Assembly (NCBI RefSeq): GCF_012222825.1
Contig: NZ_CP038017.1
Coordinates: 1,426,001 to 1,490,000, forward strand
Direction: 5' to 3'
From: Allofrancisella frigidaquae
GTDB lineage: Bacteria; Pseudomonadota; Gammaproteobacteria; Francisellales; Francisellaceae
DNA length: 64,000 bases
Shown here: in pieces, positions 36,234 to 49,077 of the stretch
How the letters are laid out: each line of letters opens with the position of its first letter
Numbering within the stretch: the stretch's first letter is position 1
Notes under the pieces: generated by a model
The model's input: only the letters and a program-made list of their open reading frames with translations
Told to the model about the DNA's origin: nothing
Database searches by the model: none
Made by a program: the position numbers and the translations under genes

Positions 36234-37301
36234 TTAGTTAGAATCCTTTAAAGACACTATAGTCTTCCACTGACTTTCTATTGCTTTTACTTTTTCTTTG
36301 GCAGCTTGAACCTGGCTTTCGGACAACTTAATTGCTGCTAAGTTAGCTTGGGCATCTTTAAAACCATTTTTTGAAAAGTCTGGCATACAATACTCATTAA
36401 ACTGTTTCCAATAATCCTTCTTAGGTTTTTTGAACAAATCAATTGCCACAGATAAATAAGCGTACTTTTCCACAGGATCTTGAGTTAGCTCAGCAGCTAA
36501 AACAAAAGCTGGTGCAAAAGGCTGAGTTATAGCCTGTTTAGTATATACTAGAGCTGTTTTTTTATCACCTTTAGCCAAATATACTTTTGCCAACCCAACT
36601 TCTACTGGTGATACATGATTAAGTTCATAAGCCTTCTTATACCACTCTAATGCTATAGCGTCATCTTTTGGTAAACCTCCTGTGCCAGACATATAGGCAT
36701 CACCAATAAACGTTCTAGCCTGAGCTACGCAGTATGGATATAATTTCACAAAGCTACTTTCTTTTTTAATCAAGAAAGAATCTCTAGCCATTAAACTTCC
36801 ATTAGCCACAGCTAATTTATACCATTTAAATGCTTGAGCAAAATTAGGCCACGGATTTCCTCCAGATCTAGCATAAAGATTCCCTAATTGGTTTTGCGCA
36901 ACCATATATCCTAACTCTGCTGATTTTTTGATATACTCAAAACCTTTAGCTCGGTTAATTTTTACACCATCCGCTCCAAAATAATACATCTCTCCTATTG
37001 AATACATTAGGCTATAATAAACTTTTAAACCATCCCCACTACTTGGGATACCATTTTTATTGTAAAAATCTACTACCCATAAAGCGTATTCTAAAGCAAG
37101 TTTATTATCTTGGTCTGTCTGAATATATGCTTGAGCTAATATTGTTGTAGCTTTTGCATCTTTTTTAGCATATGGCTGGCAGTTTTCCAAAGCTTGACCA
37201 TATTTCTCCTGCGCACCATCCTGGTAGCAACTCTCTAAAGTCGCGTAAGATGATCCAAAGACCAACAAGCCTAAAAAACAAATTAAAAACTTAACTTTCA
37301 T
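36234..37301 (-). CDS. Secreted Sel1/TPR-repeat protein
   Basis: A 355-residue protein with a signal peptide (MKVKFLICFLGLLVFGSSYA). Sel1-like repeats are visible: KGFEYIKKSAELGYMVAQNQLGNLY (about 120-145), AFKWYKLAVANGSLMARD and DDAIALEWYKKAYELNHVSP, preceded by a QALENCQPYAKK repeat. Such solenoids bind partner proteins, usually in the periplasm. The function of this one is unknown. It is flanked by murJ and tsaE on the same strand. Confidence 0.82.
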   Translation of the reverse strand: MKVKFLICFLGLLVFGSSYATLESCYQDGAQEKYGQALENCQPYAKKDAKATTILAQAYIQTDQDNKLALEYALWVVDFYNKNGIPSSGDGLKVYYSLMYSIGEMYYFGADGVKINRAKGFEYIKKSAELGYMVAQNQLGNLYARSGGNPWPNFAQAFKWYKLAVANGSLMARDSFLIKKESSFVKLYPYCVAQARTFIGDAYMSGTGGLPKDDAIALEWYKKAYELNHVSPVEVGLAKVYLAKGDKKTALVYTKQAITQPFAPAFVLAAELTQDPVEKYAYLSVAIDLFKKPKKDYWKQFNEYCMPDFSKNGFKDAQANLAAIKLSESQVQAAKEKVKAIESQWKTIVSLKDSN

Positions 37302-37396
37302 GCAGTTTCCCTTCTAACTTAGCTGGAATTAAAGACAATTTAAGGTAATGATATATAGTAATATTTAATATTTCCATAAAAATATACCTTAATTAT

Positions 37397-37804
37397 TTAA
37401 GAAATTTCTACCTCTCTTCTTTCAACCAGATATCTTATGTAAATATTTGAAGAGGGTTTTGGTAAAAAATCTTTGCCTTTATCTGGCCATTCTATAAAAC
37501 ATATACTTTTTTCATTAAAGTAATCTCTAATACCAACCCATTCTAATTCTTCAGGATCAGAAATTCTATACAAATCAAAGTGGTAAATATTAAAATCTTT
37601 AAACTCATAACTCTCTACCAAAGTATAGGTCGGACTCTTCACATTGCCCTTATAGCCTAATGCTTTTAGTATACCTTTTACAAAAGTTGTTTTACCTGCT
37701 CCCAAATCACCATGTAAGAAAATTGTTTTACCAGGCTGTAAACTTTTAGAATACTCAGCAGCTAAACTTAGCATTTGTCTTTCATTAGAAGCTATTTTTT
37801 TCAT
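37397..37804 (-). CDS. tsaE: tRNA threonylcarbamoyladenosine biosynthesis ATPase TsaE
   Basis: The ATG at 37804 gives 135 residues and places the Walker A (GDLGAGKTT) at residue 33, as in E. coli; a TTG at 37843 would add 13 residues inside folC. TsaE drives the TsaBD complex that makes t6A37 on ANN-decoding tRNAs. KSPTYTLVESY, YHFDLYRISDPEELEWVGI and CFIEWPDKG are family hallmarks. It overlaps the 3' end of folC by about 20 bases, so translation is coupled. Confidence 0.93.
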   Translation of the reverse strand: MKKIASNERQMLSLAAEYSKSLQPGKTIFLHGDLGAGKTTFVKGILKALGYKGNVKSPTYTLVESYEFKDFNIYHFDLYRISDPEELEWVGIRDYFNEKSICFIEWPDKGKDFLPKPSSNIYIRYLVERREVEIS

Positions 37805-38963
37805 ACTCTTTTGTAAATTCTCCTGCCAATACAAATGATCCAAAAACTACTGTTACAGTACTCTTTTTTGACAAATAAACACTACTTAGATCTTTATTAA
37901 ACTCAACTCGCAAAATGTCATGGTTACTAAATACCTGTTTTATATTATCTACATTTAGAGCTCTTTCATCAAAAGTTTTAAGGTCTATAACTTCCCACTT
38001 ATAGATGTGTTTTTTAGCAATAGATACAATTGCATTTATATCCTTGGTCGCCAAAACACCAAATATAGCTTCATATTTAATATCCTTAGTACCAAACCTA
38101 TTATTCAAAAGCTTAAATAAATACTCTACTGAAGCTGGATTATGTGCAACATCAACTACCACATAACTATTATTTATTTCGTCATTTTTGAGTATATTAA
38201 AACGAGCTCTAGCTCTTATATCCTCTAGCTTAGGAATATAAGTAATCTGCATTTTTCTTAGTAAATAATCAGCTATTCCCATAGCTATATTATAGCTGTC
38301 ACGAAAGCAGTTCTTTGCTTTAGGATTATAATCTTTATCGTAGATTACAGCTTCTATAATATTTGCATACTCATAAACACTATTAGGCATCGTTGAACCT
38401 AAAAATAGAGGTTTACCTTTACGAGCTATAGCAACTTTTTCTATGCCTATTTTTTCCAAAGTATCCCCTAAAATTTCACAATGGTCAAAATCTATATTTG
38501 TAATCGCTGCTATATCCGGGTCAATCATATTAGCAGCATCTAGCCTACCACCTATACCAACCTCTAATAGTAAATAATCTAGCCTAGTTATCCTTTGTGA
38601 ATACAAACAAGCACACAAAAAAGCTATTTGATAATAAGATAGTTTATATTCTGGTGTTAGTTCTTCTAACCTTTCTAACAGCTCTAATAGCTGACTATCT
38701 GATATAGGACATTTATTCAAAGATATCCTTTCAACAAATTTAAAAACATGAGGAGATGTATGACTTAGTACTTTTTTATTATTTGCAACAAGCAACTCCT
38801 CAAGCATAGCTACAGTAGTCCCTTTACCATTAGTCCCAGCTATAGTTATAACTTTAAATTTCTTGTTAAAATTGAATCTACTAAGAATAAATAAAATATC
38901 TGTAAGAGTGCATTTACGAGCATCGTTAGCCATAATTTTAGCTATTTTGGTTTCAACGCTCAT
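37785..38963 (-). CDS. folC: Bifunctional folylpolyglutamate/dihydrofolate synthase FolC
   Basis: A 392-residue Mur-ligase family enzyme adding glutamate to folates. The ATP-binding loop is GTNGKGTTVAMLEELL near residue 44; SHTSPHVFKFVERI and LLLEVGIGGRLDAANMI are the next conserved blocks, and VVDVAHNPASVEYL is the C-terminal signature. It follows accD by 14 bases, the same accD-folC pairing as in E. coli. Confidence 0.95.
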   Translation of the reverse strand: MSVETKIAKIMANDARKCTLTDILFILSRFNFNKKFKVITIAGTNGKGTTVAMLEELLVANNKKVLSHTSPHVFKFVERISLNKCPISDSQLLELLERLEELTPEYKLSYYQIAFLCACLYSQRITRLDYLLLEVGIGGRLDAANMIDPDIAAITNIDFDHCEILGDTLEKIGIEKVAIARKGKPLFLGSTMPNSVYEYANIIEAVIYDKDYNPKAKNCFRDSYNIAMGIADYLLRKMQITYIPKLEDIRARARFNILKNDEINNSYVVVDVAHNPASVEYLFKLLNNRFGTKDIKYEAIFGVLATKDINAIVSIAKKHIYKWEVIDLKTFDERALNVDNIKQVFSNHDILRVEFNKDLSSVYLSKKSTVTVVFGSFVLAGEFTKEYEKNSF

Positions 38964-38977
38964 TTTTAGCTTTCTTG

Positions 38978-39883
38978 TTAAGCTTGTGGTTGCTCAGTAT
39001 GCTTATGCTCCAAAGCGTAAGAATTGTTTTTTGTAAGTTCTGGCATTAGTTTATCGATTAGCTGTGCTACTTCCGATCTTAAGTTTCTACGATCTACAAT
39101 CATATCAACCATACCTTTTTCTACCAAAAACTCACTTCTTTGGAACCCTTCTGGTAATTGCTCTCTCACTGTTTGCTCTATAACTCTAGGCCCAGCAAAA
39201 CCGATCAAAGCTTTTGGCTCAGCTATATGTACATCACCAAGCATAGCTAAAGATGCCGATACCCCACCAGTGGTAGGATCTGTTAGAACAACTAAATATG
39301 GTAGCTTAGCTTCAGATAACTTCTGTAAAGCAGCACTAGTTTTTGACATCTGCATTAATGAAAATAATGACTCTTGCATTCTAGCGCCACCACTTGCTGT
39401 AAAGCATATAAATGGTATTTTTTTCTCCATTGCAAGCTTAACGCCTCGGACAAATTTTTCACCTACTACAGATCCCATAGAGCCCCCTAAAAACATAAAG
39501 TTAAATGCAGCTGCTACGACTGGAAAACCTTCTACCGTTCCTTGCATAACTACCAAAGCATCTTTTTCATCGGTCTTTTTTTGAGCTTGCGACAGTCTAT
39601 CTTTGTAAGATTTTGTATCTTTAAACTTAAGCATATCTACAGGCTCTATATTAGCAAAATGCTCTACAGCGCTGTGGCGGTCAAAAAATATCTCTAGCCT
39701 ATGTCTAGCAGAGATTCTATAATGGTAATTACAATTAGGACACACTGACTTATTATTATTTAACTCTTCAGAATATAGTGTCACCTGACAACTTGGACAT
39801 TGACTCCATACTCCGCTTGGTAAATCTTTTTTCTGAGCATTTAACCCTAGACTCCTACTTATTACCCTAGTTAACCAACTCAT
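38978..39883 (-). CDS. accD: Acetyl-CoA carboxylase carboxyltransferase subunit beta
   Basis: A 301-residue subunit that, with AccA, transfers carboxyl from biotin to acetyl-CoA to start fatty acid synthesis. The N-terminal four-cysteine zinc ribbon (CPSC and CPNC, about residues 29-52) is present, followed by the carboxyltransferase core with [19 protein letters not shown] and [16 protein letters not shown]. It leads the accD-folC-tsaE operon. Confidence 0.97.
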   Translation of the reverse strand: MSWLTRVISRSLGLNAQKKDLPSGVWSQCPSCQVTLYSEELNNNKSVCPNCNYHYRISARHRLEIFFDRHSAVEHFANIEPVDMLKFKDTKSYKDRLSQAQKKTDEKDALVVMQGTVEGFPVVAAAFNFMFLGGSMGSVVGEKFVRGVKLAMEKKIPFICFTASGGARMQESLFSLMQMSKTSAALQKLSEAKLPYLVVLTDPTTGGVSASLAMLGDVHIAEPKALIGFAGPRVIEQTVREQLPEGFQRSEFLVEKGMVDMIVDRRNLRSEVAQLIDKLMPELTKNNSYALEHKHTEQPQA

Positions 39884-39921
39884 AAACTACTGTCCTCCTA
39901 AAATAAAACAGATATACAAAA

Positions 39922-40344
39922 CTAGCTAAATATTTCTATATCACTAAAGAAATATTTTATTTCTTGGGCTGCTGTATCTTCACTATCAGAGCCGTGTACA
40001 GCATTAGCATCTATACTATCTGCAAAATCAGCTCTAATTGTACCTTTTGCTGCTTCTTTAGGATTAGTAGCCCCCATCAACTCACGGTTTTTTGCTATTG
40101 CATTTTCACCTTCTAAAACTTGAATCATAACTGCCCCAGAAATCATAAATTCTACCAAAGCGCTAAAAAAAGGTCTTTGTTTATGTACGGCATAGAAACC
40201 TTCTGCCTCTGTTTTTGATAAATGCTTCATCTTCGCAGCAATTACTTTTAAACCAGCTTTTTCAAAACGGCTATAAATCTCACCTATAACATTCTTTTCT
40301 ACAGCGTCAGGCTTTATTATAGATAGAGTTCTCTGTTTACTCAT
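39922..40344 (-). CDS. ndk: Nucleoside diphosphate kinase
   Basis: A 140-residue enzyme equalising nucleoside triphosphate pools through a phospho-histidine. The active-site signature is [12 protein letters not shown], with the catalytic His about residue 118, and the N-terminus [14 protein letters not shown] is standard. It lies 38 bases upstream of accD and 67 bases downstream of pyrG, on the same strand. Confidence 0.97.
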   Translation of the reverse strand: MSKQRTLSIIKPDAVEKNVIGEIYSRFEKAGLKVIAAKMKHLSKTEAEGFYAVHKQRPFFSALVEFMISGAVMIQVLEGENAIAKNRELMGATNPKEAAKGTIRADFADSIDANAVHGSDSEDTAAQEIKYFFSDIEIFS

Positions 40345-40411
40345 TTTACTTCTCCAATATTTTATTAGTTTGAATTATAGCACTTTTATTCACGAAATAT
40401 CAAAACAAGCA

Positions 40412-42492
<2,081 letters not shown>

Positions 42493-43914
42493 ATGACTAC
42501 ATTAATAAATAAAGAGTTTGCTGAGGGTAATTTTACAAAAAAAAGATATCACCTCAAAAAAGAATCTAATATTCTGTATATTATATTATATGTTAGTTGG
42601 AAATTTGAGAAAGGATGGTCCGTCCTTTCTCCTATTAACACAGAAGAAAAATTTAAGAATGACTGGAAAAATACAATAGAATCTAACTGGTCACGTAGGT
42701 TTATTATAAATATAGATGGTGAAAAACTTATTCCTATATTTAAAATTATTGAAGCTGACCCCGACAATGAAAAAGATTGTTGGAATATTTTAGTTAAAAA
42801 TATGGCTTCAGGACGCTCTTGTGTTAATTGCTTTAGTGGAAATGTAGTATTATATTCTGGAGCCTTAGATTCAAGCTCTTCTACTAAAAGCATGGCTATG
42901 AATATAGGATACAAGTTAACTTTTGGACAATGGTCAAATACTTCAGCTATAACTCATTACTCAAAAACCAAGTTACAATCCATTTTACAAATCAGTAGCG
43001 AAAATGAACTTATTCAAAAATTAAAAAATTATGTGAATAAGGGTTGTTATGAGTTTTATCCAATAACCATTTATAATAACTTAGGCTTGTATCAACGTAT
43101 TAAAAAAGAGAATATTTACCCTAATATTACTTACAAAGAAGCATTAAATATACCGCCTAAAATAATAATTAAAGGCAGAAATAATATAGAGGTCATGCAT
43201 AAAGATTCTTATCAAGACTTCCCAATTGCTGTACATGAATTTGGTCATATGATCGGATTACCAGATGAGTACTTAAGTGATTCTCATATAAATAAAGATA
43301 TAAAAAATATTTGTAATAAATTTAATATTGAAATTCCAAATTTCAATAGTAATAATAAAAATCTAATGTCTATGGGAGATAGGTTTCTACCTTTTTATTA
43401 TTCCACAATATTATTTTCATTATATAAAATGTATCCATTGACTAAAGAAGTTAGCTTAATTCCTCTAGATGAGGAATTAAATATTACAACTATAGATAAT
43501 AACTATCAAGTTATAAATATTGAAGGCTCAACTTTATTTATTAATTATAAAAAATTTAATGTCATGATAGATCCAAATAATATTATTATTGTAAATTCAA
43601 GAAATAATGTTGGTTCTTTCTTTACTTATAATACAAAAGAATTTCAACTAAAGCTTTACGTCAAAAATAATGAGGTTAAAAAAATTGTAGGACATATAGA
43701 TAAATTAACTTGTCATGCCAATAATTCTCGGATTTCTTTGACAATAGGTAATGAATTTTATGACCTAGATTCATTATCCAATGCTACACATTTTTTAGGC
43801 GCGAACCAGGCCTATAGTAGAAATGAATTTAATGTAAAAACAACGGCTCTTTTGAATAAATGGAATGAAATTAAAAATAATTATAAACATTTAAATAATA
43901 GATATCTAAAGTAA
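42493..43914 (+). CDS. Metzincin-type zinc metallopeptidase; candidate effector
   Basis: The ATG at 42493 has AAAAGGAG 8 bases upstream and gives 473 residues; a GTG 51 bases earlier lacks a site. The zinc signature is HEFGHMIGLPDEY: His248, Glu249 and His252 with Asp258 as likely third ligand, the HExxHxxGxxD form of snapalysin-like enzymes. The N-terminal part (FKNDWKNTIESNWSRRF, then DGEKLIPIFKIIEADPDN) and the GLPDEY turn recall metallopeptidases accompanying contractile injection systems, from memory. No signal peptide is present. The gene is alone, on the opposite strand to pyrG and htpG, and more A+T-rich than either. Delivered toxin is the inferred role. Confidence 0.82.
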   Translation: MTTLINKEFAEGNFTKKRYHLKKESNILYIILYVSWKFEKGWSVLSPINTEEKFKNDWKNTIESNWSRRFIINIDGEKLIPIFKIIEADPDNEKDCWNILVKNMASGRSCVNCFSGNVVLYSGALDSSSSTKSMAMNIGYKLTFGQWSNTSAITHYSKTKLQSILQISSENELIQKLKNYVNKGCYEFYPITIYNNLGLYQRIKKENIYPNITYKEALNIPPKIIIKGRNNIEVMHKDSYQDFPIAVHEFGHMIGLPDEYLSDSHINKDIKNICNKFNIEIPNFNSNNKNLMSMGDRFLPFYYSTILFSLYKMYPLTKEVSLIPLDEELNITTIDNNYQVINIEGSTLFINYKKFNVMIDPNNIIIVNSRNNVGSFFTYNTKEFQLKLYVKNNEVKKIVGHIDKLTCHANNSRISLTIGNEFYDLDSLSNATHFLGANQAYSRNEFNVKTTALLNKWNEIKNNYKHLNNRYLK

Positions 43915-43974
43915 CTACAGCTTAACCTAAGTCTCACAGACATATTTATAAACCTATTTACACAGTTAATAGAA

Positions 43975-43995
43975 AGCCTCAAGGGACTCAAGGCT
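43975..43995 (-). terminator. Rho-independent terminator after htpG
   Basis: On the minus strand AGCCTTGAG pairs with CTTGAGGCT (nine pairs, two of them G-U) around a TCC loop, followed by TTCTATT. It starts 12 bases after the htpG stop. The G-U pairs become mismatches on the other strand, so it serves htpG. Confidence 0.75.
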
Positions 43996-44007
43996 GACAT
44001 AGAAAGT

Positions 44008-45894
44008 TTACTTGATATACTTGTTAACTAATCTAACAAAAGTCATTGGATCTTCTATCTTAGCCCCCTCTACAAACATCGCTTGAAGAAGCAGTAACTG
44101 TGACAAATCACCAAAAACCTCTGTATCAGGCTCATCTTTTAACCTTTGTACAAGATGATGCTCAGAATTTAGCTCCAAAACTGGCTTCATACCCATACCA
44201 GGCATAAATGCTTGTCCAGCTTCTTCCATCATTTTCTGCATATGTAAACTCATACCATAATCATTTACAACCACACAACTTGGAGAATCTGTCAAACGCT
44301 TAGATAAACGTACATCTTCAACCTTATCTTTTAACACTTCTTTGATATCTTTTAACACTTTTTCGAAATCTTTGGTTTCTTTTTCAAATTTTTCTTTGGT
44401 TTCTTCAGTCTCAAACTTATCTAAATCAATATCACCTTTGATAATTGATTTCATATGCTTACCATCAAATTCAGTCAAACTAGACATCATCCACTCATCT
44501 ATTCTATCTGTCATTAGAAGCACTTCGATACCTTTCTTTTTAAATACTTCCAATTGAGGATTGTTTAGCGCAGCTTTATAGCTATCTGAAGTAATATAGT
44601 AAATAATATCTTGACCTTCTTTCATACGTGAAATATAGTCAGTTAAAGATACTGTTTGTTTAGCGTCTTCACTAGCTGTAGAAGTAAATCTTAATAGACC
44701 AGCGATTTTCTCTTTATTGCTATAGTCATCCGAAACACCTTCTTTTAGCACTTGACCAAAATTATCCCAAAACTTTTGGTATTTCTCTTTATCTTTCTTA
44801 GCTAACTTACTTAACTCACTAAGAATCTTTGTAGCCGATGCTTTTTTAATTTTATCAATTACTTTATTATGTTGTAGAATTTCACGCGACACATTCAAAG
44901 GCAAATCAGCAGAGTCAACTACACCTTTAATAAACCTCAAATATGGAGGTAGTAATTCTTTGTTCTCCATAATAAACACTCTACGTACGTATAAAGATAA
45001 ACCATAATCCTTATCTCTATTCCAAAAATCAAAAGATTTATTTTCTGGTATAAATAACAAGCTAGTGTATTCAAGATTACCTTCTACCTTATTATGTGAC
45101 CATATCAATGCATTAGCAAAATCATGTGAAATATACTTATAGAATTCGTTATACTCATCATCTGTAATCTCATCTTTTGATCTTAACCAGATAGCTTTAG
45201 TATTATTTACAGTTTCATATTCATCTTTTATAGTTTGCTTACCATCTTTATCAAACTCAACTTTTTTCATTTGGATAGAAGTATTTATACAGTCAGAATA
45301 CTTATTGACTAACCCTTTTAAAACTTGGTGCTCCAATAAGTCTTCATGCTCTTTTTTAAGGTGAAGAGTAATCTCCGTACCACGCTTTTCTTTTGTAATA
45401 CTCTCTACAGTAAAACCATTTTGTGCATCAGATACCCACTTTGTTGCTTGAGATTTATCTTGTCCTGCTTTTCTAGTTCTTACAGTTACCTTATCTGCGA
45501 CTATAAATGACGAATAAAACCCAACTCCAAATTGGCCTATCAGCTCATTATCTTTACTTTTATCACCAGTTAAACTTTCTAAAAACTTTTTAGTGCCTGA
45601 TTTTGCTATTGTTCCTAAATTTTCGATAACTTCTTCTTCTGTCATACCAATACCATTATCACTAACAGTTATTGTCTTAGCTTTTTTATCAAAATCTATT
45701 TTTATAGCATAATCAGTATCATCTTCATTAAGTTGTGCATTTGAAATACTTTCGTATCTAAGTTTCTCAATAGCATCAGAACTATTAGAAACTAGCTCCC
45801 TTAGGAATATTTCACGATTTGAATATAGCGAATGAATAACTAAATGAAGTAACTTATCTACTTCAGTTTCAAAAGTGTATTTTTTTTCTGACAT
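44008..45894 (-). CDS. htpG: Chaperone HtpG (Hsp90 family)
   Basis: A 628-residue ATP-dependent chaperone, the usual length. The GHKL ATPase motifs are [26 protein letters not shown] and [13 protein letters not shown]; the middle-domain catalytic Arg lies in [11 protein letters not shown]. It is a single-gene heat-shock unit with a sigma-32-type promoter and its own terminator. Confidence 0.98.
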   Translation of the reverse strand: MSEKKYTFETEVDKLLHLVIHSLYSNREIFLRELVSNSSDAIEKLRYESISNAQLNEDDTDYAIKIDFDKKAKTITVSDNGIGMTEEEVIENLGTIAKSGTKKFLESLTGDKSKDNELIGQFGVGFYSSFIVADKVTVRTRKAGQDKSQATKWVSDAQNGFTVESITKEKRGTEITLHLKKEHEDLLEHQVLKGLVNKYSDCINTSIQMKKVEFDKDGKQTIKDEYETVNNTKAIWLRSKDEITDDEYNEFYKYISHDFANALIWSHNKVEGNLEYTSLLFIPENKSFDFWNRDKDYGLSLYVRRVFIMENKELLPPYLRFIKGVVDSADLPLNVSREILQHNKVIDKIKKASATKILSELSKLAKKDKEKYQKFWDNFGQVLKEGVSDDYSNKEKIAGLLRFTSTASEDAKQTVSLTDYISRMKEGQDIIYYITSDSYKAALNNPQLEVFKKKGIEVLLMTDRIDEWMMSSLTEFDGKHMKSIIKGDIDLDKFETEETKEKFEKETKDFEKVLKDIKEVLKDKVEDVRLSKRLTDSPSCVVVNDYGMSLHMQKMMEEAGQAFMPGMGMKPVLELNSEHHLVQRLKDEPDTEVFGDLSQLLLLQAMFVEGAKIEDPMTFVRLVNKYIK

Positions 45895-45940
45895 TTATAT
45901 AACCCTCTTTTATTAGATTAACCTATTTACAACATGGTTA

Positions 45941-45968
45941 ATATGAGAGTTATATATTATTTTTCAAG
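45941..45968 (-). promoter_or_regulatory. Sigma-32 (heat-shock) promoter of htpG
   Basis: On the minus strand CTTGAAA (45968-45962) is a perfect sigma-32 -35 box, followed after 13 bases by TCTCATAT, six of eight matches to CCCCATNT. It lies about 50 bases before the htpG ATG. The leader then has ATTAACC/GGTTAAT, a 7-bp hairpin. Confidence 0.7.
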
Positions 45969-46019
45969 ATTTTTTTATATAAAAAGATAAGGAAAATATT
46001 GTTAAATTAAAAATTAGAT

Positions 46020-46457
46020 TTATCCTTCGTCAGCTACTTCTTCAACTTGTGGTCTATCAACTAGCTCAATAAATGCCATTGGTGCTTTATCACCAAATCT
46101 ATATCCACATTTCAGAACTCTAGTATAACCACCTGCTCTTTCAGCGAAACGCACTCCAAACTCTTCAAAAAGCTTTTTTACTGCTGCTTTATTTCTCAGG
46201 AAATCAAAAGCTTGTCTTCTTAAAGCTACAGACTGTGATTTAAACTCATTAGAGTTTGTATCTAACTCATTTCTTAATTTATGTTCTCTTTTTGCTAAAG
46301 TAACTAAAGGCTCAATTATTGTTCTTAGTTCTTTAGCTTTAGGTAATGTAGTTTTGATAATCTCATGATTAATAAGAGAAGCTGACATGTTTTTGAACAT
46401 TGCTTTTCTATGACTACTAGTTCTGCTGAACTTCCTACCTTGTTTATGATGTCTCAT
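46020..46457 (-). CDS. rplQ: 50S ribosomal protein L17
   Basis: A 145-residue L17, last gene of the alpha operon and of the whole ribosomal cluster. [24 protein letters not shown] is the highly conserved N-terminus that contacts 23S rRNA. The C-terminal tail from about 128 ([12 protein letters not shown]) is acidic. An A+T-only palindrome at 45972-45985 follows and may help end transcription. Confidence 0.98.
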   Translation of the reverse strand: MRHHKQGRKFSRTSSHRKAMFKNMSASLINHEIIKTTLPKAKELRTIIEPLVTLAKREHKLRNELDTNSNEFKSQSVALRRQAFDFLRNKAAVKKLFEEFGVRFAERAGGYTRVLKCGYRFGDKAPMAFIELVDRPQVEEVADEG

Positions 46458-46502
46458 AGTAATTACTCCTTTATAGTTAATATTATTTGATTACTATATA
46501 TT

Positions 46503-47474
46503 TTATTTACCTTCAACTAATTCTCTAAAATTATCAATTACAACTCCTAGAGATAAGTTGTTATCTATAAGTATCTGCTTAATTTCATTAAGAGATTTTT
46601 TACCTAGGTTAGGTATTTTCATTAGTTGCGACTCAGAATACTGAACTAGATCTCCTAAATACTTAATATTTTCAGCCCGTAAACAATTAGATGATCTAAC
46701 TGTAAGTTCTAAATCATCTATCGGCTTAAGAAGTATCGGGTCAATATTAGAATCTATTAAAGCATCTCCGATCTTACTGTGATTTGGCACCTTTAAAGAA
46801 ACAAATACTGACATTTGTTCACAAAAGTATTCCAACGATTTTGTAACAGCTTCTAATGGTTCTATAGTCCCGTTTGTTTTTAGAAATATTTCTAATACTT
46901 CACTATCATCATTCTCAATAACTTCAAAGGCTACCTTTTTAGCTGGGTTAAAATCAGCATCTACAGCTATATCACCTACTTTCTCTAATTCAGCAGGCAT
47001 CGCTGAAAGAATACCAACGTTTCTTCCCCAAACAACGCTAGCTACCAAATTAAGTTCTCTCTTATTCGTTAAAGTTGCGATCACTTGATCTTTATTTATA
47101 ATCTCAACTCCACCAGTAACTTTAAAGTCGCCTGCTGTAACAACGCCACTTTTATTAACTGATAGCTCTAGTTCAACATTATCAACATTTTCATCAAGCT
47201 TTACCGCTACTTTTTTTAAATTTGAAACTACTTCAACAATGTCTTCCTTAACATCATCTAATGTAGAGTATTCATGCAAAACACCTTTTATATTTACTTT
47301 AACTATAGATGCTCCAGGCAAAGATGAAAGCAGAACCCTTCTGATTGAGTTACCAAGAATATGAGCCATACCTTTTTCCACAGGAGAAAGCTGCACCTTA
47401 TATCCAAAAGCACCCAATTCTTCTATAAGTCGTACACTAGGTGTAAATTCCTGTTTCAAATTATTATTACTCAC
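46503..47474 (-). CDS. rpoA: RNA polymerase alpha subunit
   Basis: A 323-residue alpha subunit: N-terminal dimerisation domain (about 1-230, with [20 protein letters not shown]) and C-terminal DNA/activator-binding domain (about 250-315, [26 protein letters not shown]). The start is GTG at 47474, supported by AAGGAG. Francisella is known to have two different alpha genes; this is the one inside the ribosomal cluster. It lies between rpsD and rplQ as in other gammaproteobacteria. Confidence 0.97.
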   Translation of the reverse strand: MSNNNLKQEFTPSVRLIEELGAFGYKVQLSPVEKGMAHILGNSIRRVLLSSLPGASIVKVNIKGVLHEYSTLDDVKEDIVEVVSNLKKVAVKLDENVDNVELELSVNKSGVVTAGDFKVTGGVEIINKDQVIATLTNKRELNLVASVVWGRNVGILSAMPAELEKVGDIAVDADFNPAKKVAFEVIENDDSEVLEIFLKTNGTIEPLEAVTKSLEYFCEQMSVFVSLKVPNHSKIGDALIDSNIDPILLKPIDDLELTVRSSNCLRAENIKYLGDLVQYSESQLMKIPNLGKKSLNEIKQILIDNNLSLGVVIDNFRELVEGK

Positions 47475-47537
47475 TAAAAATCTCCTTGAAATAAGGCTAT
47501 AATGAGCTACTAAAGTAATGAATCTTAAAAAATATAA

Positions 47538-48158
47538 TTACTTAGAGTAAAGCTCGACAATTAATTGTTCATTTATATCTGATGATAATTCAGATCTATC
47601 TGGAGAAGTTTTTAAAGTTCCCTCTAAAGTATCAGTATTTACATCTATCCAAGAAAGTTCTTTTCTATGTTTTGCAAGCTCTACTGCGTTTTGTATTCTC
47701 AATTGTTTCTTAGATTTTTCCTTAACCGCAACAATATCACCAGCTTTAATTTGCGCAGATGGTATATTACATGTTTTACCATTTAATAATATACCTTTAT
47801 GCACGACTAATTGTCTTGCTTCAGCTCTAGTCGCAGCAAATCCCATTCTATAAACTAAGTTGTCCAACCTTGACTCTAAAAGCTCTAGTAAAGTAGCACC
47901 TGTGTTACCTTTTCTTCTACTTGCTTCAACATAGTATTTCTTAAATTGACCTTCTAAAATACCATACATACGACGAACTTTTTGCTTTTCTCTTAACTGA
48001 AGACCATAGTCAGAAAGACGAGCCTTTCTAGCTCCGTGCTGACCTGGCGCTGTATTCATTTTACATTTTTCATCAATAGCTTTTACGCCACTTTTTAAGA
48101 ATAAATCCGTACCTTCTCTTCTAGAAAGTTTACACTTTGGTCCTAGATATCTAGCCAT
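47538..48158 (-). CDS. rpsD: 30S ribosomal protein S4
   Basis: A 206-residue primary 16S rRNA-binding protein. [20 protein letters not shown] starts the zinc-free form; the S4 RNA-binding domain is [23 protein letters not shown]. In E. coli S4 represses the alpha operon through a leader pseudoknot before rpsM; a candidate leader is present here too. Confidence 0.98.
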   Translation of the reverse strand: MARYLGPKCKLSRREGTDLFLKSGVKAIDEKCKMNTAPGQHGARKARLSDYGLQLREKQKVRRMYGILEGQFKKYYVEASRRKGNTGATLLELLESRLDNLVYRMGFAATRAEARQLVVHKGILLNGKTCNIPSAQIKAGDIVAVKEKSKKQLRIQNAVELAKHRKELSWIDVNTDTLEGTLKTSPDRSELSSDINEQLIVELYSK

Positions 48159-48179
48159 TATAAAATTCCCTTTAAAATA

Positions 48180-48569
48180 TTAAACACGACGTTTTTTAGG
48201 AGGACGACATCCATTATGAGGCAAACCAGTCACATCTGTTATACTAGTTACCTTCAAGTTCTTAGTATTCAAAGCTCTAACAGCTGAATCTCTACCTGAA
48301 CCTGGTCCTTTTACTAAAACATCTACATTCTTAACACCATATTCTAAGGCCATATCAGCTGCTCTTTCTGCTGCAACCTGCGCGGCAAATGGTGTACTTT
48401 TTCTTGACCCTCTAAAGCCACTACCACCAGATGTAGCCCATGATAAAGCATTACCTTGTCTATCTGTAATAGTTACTATAGTGTTGTTAAAAGAAGAGTA
48501 AATATGAGCAACTGCATCAGTAACTACTCTTTTTACTTTTTTCTTTGTTGATCTAACAGACTTAGCCAT
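48180..48569 (-). CDS. rpsK: 30S ribosomal protein S11
   Basis: A 129-residue S11 of the 30S platform. [21 protein letters not shown] and the C-terminal [18 protein letters not shown] are diagnostic. Second gene of the alpha operon, 36 bases after rpsM. Confidence 0.98.
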   Translation of the reverse strand: MAKSVRSTKKKVKRVVTDAVAHIYSSFNNTIVTITDRQGNALSWATSGGSGFRGSRKSTPFAAQVAAERAADMALEYGVKNVDVLVKGPGSGRDSAVRALNTKNLKVTSITDVTGLPHNGCRPPKKRRV

Positions 48570-48605
48570 ATAATCTACCCTTTAATCGTTATAGTTATAA
48601 TTGTA

Positions 48606-48962
48606 TTATGCCTTTATAGGCTTTCTCGGACCTTTACGAGTACGAGCATTAGTCTTCGTTCTTTGCCCTCTTACAGGAAGGCTACGACGATGCCTTCTAC
48701 CTCTGTAGCAACCCAAATCCATAAGTCTTTTTATATCCATAGAAACTTCACGGCGTAAATCACCTTCTACAGTAAATTTAGCAACTTCTGCTCTTAAGCT
48801 CTCAACTTGCTCTTCTGTTAAATCCTTGATTTTAACAGTTGGATTTAATTTGCAATTCTCACAAATTTTCATCGCTCTTGTTTTACCTATTCCATAAATC
48901 GAAGTTAATCCTATTACAGCGTGTTTATGAACAGGAATATTAACACCAGCTATACGAGCCAT
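48606..48962 (-). CDS. rpsM: 30S ribosomal protein S13
   Basis: A 118-residue S13 of the 30S head that contacts the P-site tRNA with its basic tail ([15 protein letters not shown]). [25 protein letters not shown] begins the protein. The 115-base gap before it, the largest inside the downstream half of the cluster, carries a promoter-like pair and hairpins. Confidence 0.98.
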   Translation of the reverse strand: MARIAGVNIPVHKHAVIGLTSIYGIGKTRAMKICENCKLNPTVKIKDLTEEQVESLRAEVAKFTVEGDLRREVSMDIKRLMDLGCYRGRRHRRSLPVRGQRTKTNARTRKGPRKPIKA

Positions 48963-49023
48963 TTATTTCACTCCTAATAATTATCTTTAGTTTAGTGCTA
49001 CCACAAGCAATTAGTAACTTGCT

Positions 49024-49052
49024 AGGATAACTTTTTAAAAACAAATAATCAA
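49024..49052 (-). promoter_or_regulatory. Candidate internal promoter for the alpha operon (rpsM onward)
   Basis: On the minus strand TTGATT (49052-49047), 17 bases, then TATCCT (49029-49024). It overlaps the hairpin CAAGCTT/AAGCTTG just after rpmJ. A further stem CAAG/CTTG lies in the leader, where S4 control operates in E. coli. The -10 matches only four of six. Confidence 0.4.
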
Positions 49053-49077
49053 GCTTTATTTATATAAGCTTGGTACC

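Noticed and set aside
39024-39584. 186-residue plus-strand frame
   Set aside because: It is an antisense shadow of accD, with serine-rich composition typical of reverse-strand reading and no start signal.
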